Of a stretch of DNA of 8,451 nucleotides, positions 6,310 to 8,451 are shown one piece after another (position 1 is the first letter of the stretch; every line of letters begins with the position of its first letter). Both the position numbers and the translations under genes were made by a program. Source of the stretch: JBBRGG01 sp038240875 (lineage in GTDB: Bacteria > Planctomycetota > Phycisphaerae > Phycisphaerales > UBA1924). The notes beneath the pieces were generated by a model, which did no database searches, was not told where the DNA came from, and was given only the letters and a program-made list of their open reading frames with translations. The DNA is taken from NCBI GenBank assembly GCA_038240875.1, contig JBBRGG010000161.1, forward strand, positions 1 through 8,451. Reading direction: 5' to 3'.

Positions 6310-7428
6310 ATGATCAGCAAGATCGAGCAGGACCATCAGCGATTCCGGCAGATCGTGCGTGGCAAGATCCGCAAGGACCTTCGCAAGTTCTTGTCGCGTG
6401 GCGAACTCATCGGTAAAGAGGGTAAAAAGTTCGTTTCCATCCCTGTTCACGATATTGATATCCCAACTTTCCGCTACGGCGACAACTCCGGCGGCGTCGG
6501 CATGGGCGAAGGTGAAGAAGGCCAGGGGGTTGGTAAACCTGGTGATGGTTCGAAGGGGCAAGGTGGCGAGCAAGAAGGCCGTCATATGTTGGAAGTGGAT
6601 GTCAGCCTTGAAGAACTCGCCGACATTTTGGCGGAAGAACTCAGCCTGCCACGTATCAAACCACGTGGCCAGCACAACATCACTACCGTACGTGACAAGT
6701 ACACGGGTATTCGCCCGGTTGGCCCGGCGAGCTTGCGCAGCTTCAAGCGCACGTACCGCGAAGCTTTGAAGCGGCAGGTTGCGATGGGCCAGTACGACCC
6801 GGATAACCCGATCATCGTGCCGATTAAGAATGACCTTCGATTCCGCACGTGGAACGAGGTTAAGAAGCCACAGAGCAACGCGGTGATCGTGTACATGATG
6901 GATGTTTCGGGCTCGATGGGCAATGAACAAAAAGACTTGGTGCGTCTCGAAGCCTTTTGGATCGATACATGGCTGCGGCGAAATTACGAGGGAATCGAAA
7001 GCCGATATATCGTGCACGATGTTCGCGCGAGCGAGGTTGATAAAAAAACGTTCTTCAGCGTGCGCGAAGATGGCGGCACTCGCATCAGCAGCGCGCTGAC
7101 CTGTTGCAAAGAACTTTTGGACGCCCACTATGACCCGCACGACTGGAACATCTACCTGTTCCACTTCAGCGATGGCGACAACTGCAGCGATTCGGATAAT
7201 CGCCTGTGCCTCAAGATCATCGATGAGTTACTGATGCCGCGTTGCAACATGTTTGGCTACTGCCAGGTCGCGAGCGCGTATGGCAGCGGCAGCTTTATCA
7301 ACGTACTGCAAGAAGCCTTTCCCACTGGAATGGCTGATGAGATCGGCCCCAAGATCATCACGAGCAAGGTCAATACTCGTGACGACCTCTTCGACTCACT
7401 CAAGACGTTCTTCAAAGCAGGCAGATGA
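6310..7428 (+). CDS. yhbH: YhbH/YeaH-family (DUF444) VWA-domain protein
   Basis: The 372-residue product matches the YhbH/YeaH family along its length. It has a basic N-terminal helix with DHQRFRQIVRGKIRKDL (8-24) and the segment FVSIPVHDIDIPTFRYG (41-57). A Gly/Glu-rich flexible linker follows (60-90), then a helical section ending with the conserved LRFRTWNEV (176-184). The C-terminal VWA fold starts with the MIDAS motif DVSGSMG (D198, S200, S202) and continues with GGTRISSA (T257 as the probable third metal-site residue) and the family-specific FHFSDGDN (284-291). E. coli YeaH and B. subtilis YhbH act in stress and sporulation or stationary-phase contexts with the PrkA kinase and SpoVR; the molecular role is not settled. 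Neither partner gene adjoins it here. ATG 6310 is fixed by the SD at 6292-6300. The gene is convergent with yggS, 69 bp apart. The symbol denotes family, not proven orthology. Confidence 0.93.
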   Translation: MISKIEQDHQRFRQIVRGKIRKDLRKFLSRGELIGKEGKKFVSIPVHDIDIPTFRYGDNSGGVGMGEGEEGQGVGKPGDGSKGQGGEQEGRHMLEVDVSLEELADILAEELSLPRIKPRGQHNITTVRDKYTGIRPVGPASLRSFKRTYREALKRQVAMGQYDPDNPIIVPIKNDLRFRTWNEVKKPQSNAVIVYMMDVSGSMGNEQKDLVRLEAFWIDTWLRRNYEGIESRYIVHDVRASEVDKKTFFSVREDGGTRISSALTCCKELLDAHYDPHDWNIYLFHFSDGDNCSDSDNRLCLKIIDELLMPRCNMFGYCQVASAYGSGSFINVLQEAFPTGMADEIGPKIITSKVNTRDDLFDSLKTFFKAGR

Positions 7429-7435
7429 AGCGAGC

Positions 7436-7451
7436 CTGGGCCCATGCCCAG
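7436..7451. terminator. Hairpin between convergent genes, possible weak terminator
   Basis: CTGGGC (7436-7441), loop CCAT and GCCCAG (7446-7451) form a perfect 6-bp stem just past the VWA stop. No T tract follows in either direction, so intrinsic termination is uncertain. The right arm is part of the first copy of the 10-bp tandem repeat, and the other copies could offer alternative pairings. Confidence 0.35.
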
Positions 7452-7479
7452 TCATGCCCAGTCATGCCCAGTCATGCCC
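7443..7479. repeat. 10-bp tandem repeat, 3.7 copies, between convergent genes
   Basis: CATGCCCAGT is repeated exactly three times (7443-7452, 7453-7462, 7463-7472), then CATGCCC (7473-7479). It fills most of the 69-bp gap between the VWA gene and yggS. The identical copies suggest recent slippage expansion. Confidence 0.9.
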
Positions 7480-7497
7480 CTGCAATCTCAAGCAATT

Positions 7498-8451
7498 TCA
7501 AGCACCGGGGTCGTTGCCATAGGGGTCGTTGGGATCTGTCGGCTCGGGTGCTTCGACGGGTTCGGCGAGGTCGGGTTCGGGCGAGGCTGGAGCGCCGAAG
7601 ATCGCGCTGCCGACGCGAACGATGTTCGCCCCTTCGCGGATGGCGACTTCGTAATCATTGGTCATGCCCATCGACAGGATGTTGAAGGCTTTCTCGTCAA
7701 CGGCGCCGGAGCGTTTGCAATCTTCGTGCAGGTCGCGCAAGCGAGAGAAAGCGGGCCTTGCTTCTTCGGGGGTCTCTGCCAATTCCGCCATGGTCATGAG
7801 GCCACGCAGGCGGATGTTCGCCATGGTGTTGATCTGATCGGCGAGGGCGACGGTCGCGGCGACGGGGCAGCCAAATTTGGATGCTTCGCCCGAGCAATTA
7901 ACCTGTAAGAGCACCTCGATTGTTTCATCGCGTCGCATAGCGATTGCCTGGAGTTCTTCGGCGATTCGTAGTGAGTCCACCGAGTGAATCAGGCGGACAA
8001 ACTCGACGACCTTGCGAGCTTTGTTGCGCTGAAGATGGCCGATCATGTGCCAACGAACCGAGTCTGGGCTCTTTCCTGCGGCGGGAGCGAGCATGGGGGT
8101 GCCGCCGGGAGCCGCGAAGAGCGTGTCGGCGGTTGAGATACGACGAGTCTGGGCGTGGATTTTTTGCCGGGTCAGGAACTCGTCCACCATCGATGCCTGC
8201 TGAACCAGGTGCTGAACGCGATTTTCACCGAAGTCGCGGTGGCCCATTTCGATGAGCGTGCGCACGTGTTCGGGAGCGGCGTACTTGGTGACGGCGACGA
8301 GGATGACGGAGCTAGGAGCCCGGCCGCTGGCTTTGGCTGCGGCTGCGATGCGCGTGCAAACTTCTGAATACCTGGCGCGAAGCGCGTCGGTAGATGAGGC
8401 CGCCTCTGGAGAGGTGACTTGCGCGATGTCGTGGGACGTGTGCGGGGCGTC
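7498..8451 (-). CDS. yggS: YggS-family PLP-binding protein (PLP homeostasis), start outside window
   Basis: The frame is open from the right edge to TGA at 7500-7498 (317 residues visible). No ATG, GTG or TTG precedes GTG 8265, and clear homology lies upstream of it, so the true start is beyond 8451. YggS/PROSC proteins are single-domain PLP carriers with a fold-type III alanine-racemase-like barrel that control free PLP and affect amino-acid metabolism. Seen, numbering from the edge: LVAVTKY with the PLP lysine K56, GHRDFGENRVQ (70-80), RWHMIGHLQRNK (133-144), VLLQVNCSGEASKFG, LRGLMTM, LSMGMTNDYEVAI and IVRVGSAIFG near the end. Two oddities are an insertion of roughly 40-45 residues between FGENRVQ and RWHMIGHLQ (Ala/Pro/Gly-rich) and a Pro/Glu/Asp-rich tail of about 30 residues after IFGAP. 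Both make the protein longer than the roughly 230 residues typical of the family. Confidence 0.93.
   Translation of the reverse strand, partial: DAPHTSHDIAQVTSPEAASSTDALRARYSEVCTRIAAAAKASGRAPSSVILVAVTKYAAPEHVRTLIEMGHRDFGENRVQHLVQQASMVDEFLTRQKIHAQTRRISTADTLFAAPGGTPMLAPAAGKSPDSVRWHMIGHLQRNKARKVVEFVRLIHSVDSLRIAEELQAIAMRRDETIEVLLQVNCSGEASKFGCPVAATVALADQINTMANIRLRGLMTMAELAETPEEARPAFSRLRDLHEDCKRSGAVDEKAFNILSMGMTNDYEVAIREGANIVRVGSAIFGAPASPEPDLAEPVEAPEPTDPNDPYGNDPGA

Noticed and set aside
6142..7164. 340-residue minus-strand frame
   Set aside because: Mirror of the VWA gene, which has a strong SD and family motifs; no recognisable fold on the minus strand.
6212..7479. CRISPR-like interpretation of the repeats
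   Set aside because: Units are directly adjacent without spacers and too short; no cas genes are present.
7425..7685. Plus-strand frames beginning at the VWA stop (ATGA) and running into yggS
   Set aside because: Composed of the 10-bp tandem repeat and antisense yggS; no RBS or domain.

Overview
The window looks like a piece of a bacterial chromosome of moderately high GC content. The gene content, including a GldA/GldF/GldG-type exporter, a PAS-GAF-receiver protein, a YhbH-family VWA protein and a long YggS variant, fits a planctomycete-like bacterium. That taxonomic placement is inference; no rRNA or other marker gene is present.

Left third (1-2761, minus strand): a tight three-gene ABC-2 export operon read right to left. 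It holds an ATPase (2761-1652), a six-helix permease (1652-918) and a GldG-like auxiliary protein (921 running off the left edge). The genes overlap by 1 and 4 bases, so translation is probably coupled. About 45 bp upstream of the ATPase start lies a perfect 22-bp palindrome (2806-2827) that could be the operon's operator.

Middle (2762-5360): a gene-poor, AT-richer stretch of about 690 bp separates the exporter from a divergent plus-strand signalling gene. This stretch holds the palindrome, a long-range inverted repeat and a doubtful 69-residue ORF that ends in an ATGA overlap with the signalling gene. The signalling protein (3452-5296) has a Gly-rich N-terminus, a PAS-like region, a GAF domain, a helical segment with a histidine-kinase-like H-box and a complete receiver domain. 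It has no kinase ATPase domain.

Right-centre (5406-6098): a decayed MNT/HEPN (MntA/HepT, type VII) toxin-antitoxin pair. The nucleotidyltransferase half is still open but lacks the first catalytic Asp. The HEPN half is broken by stops and a frameshift, yet still shows the RX4HXY active-site signature.

Right end: a YhbH/YeaH-family (DUF444) VWA protein (6310-7428) with an excellent ribosome binding site, apparently away from its usual partners PrkA and SpoVR. It converges on a yggS-type PLP-binding protein (7498 to the right edge, minus strand, start outside the window). Three gene junctions carry unrelated short tandem repeats of 11, 18-19 and 10 bp. The clearest non-routine finding is the eroded MNT/HEPN module. 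I do not see convincing evidence for a wholly new system.
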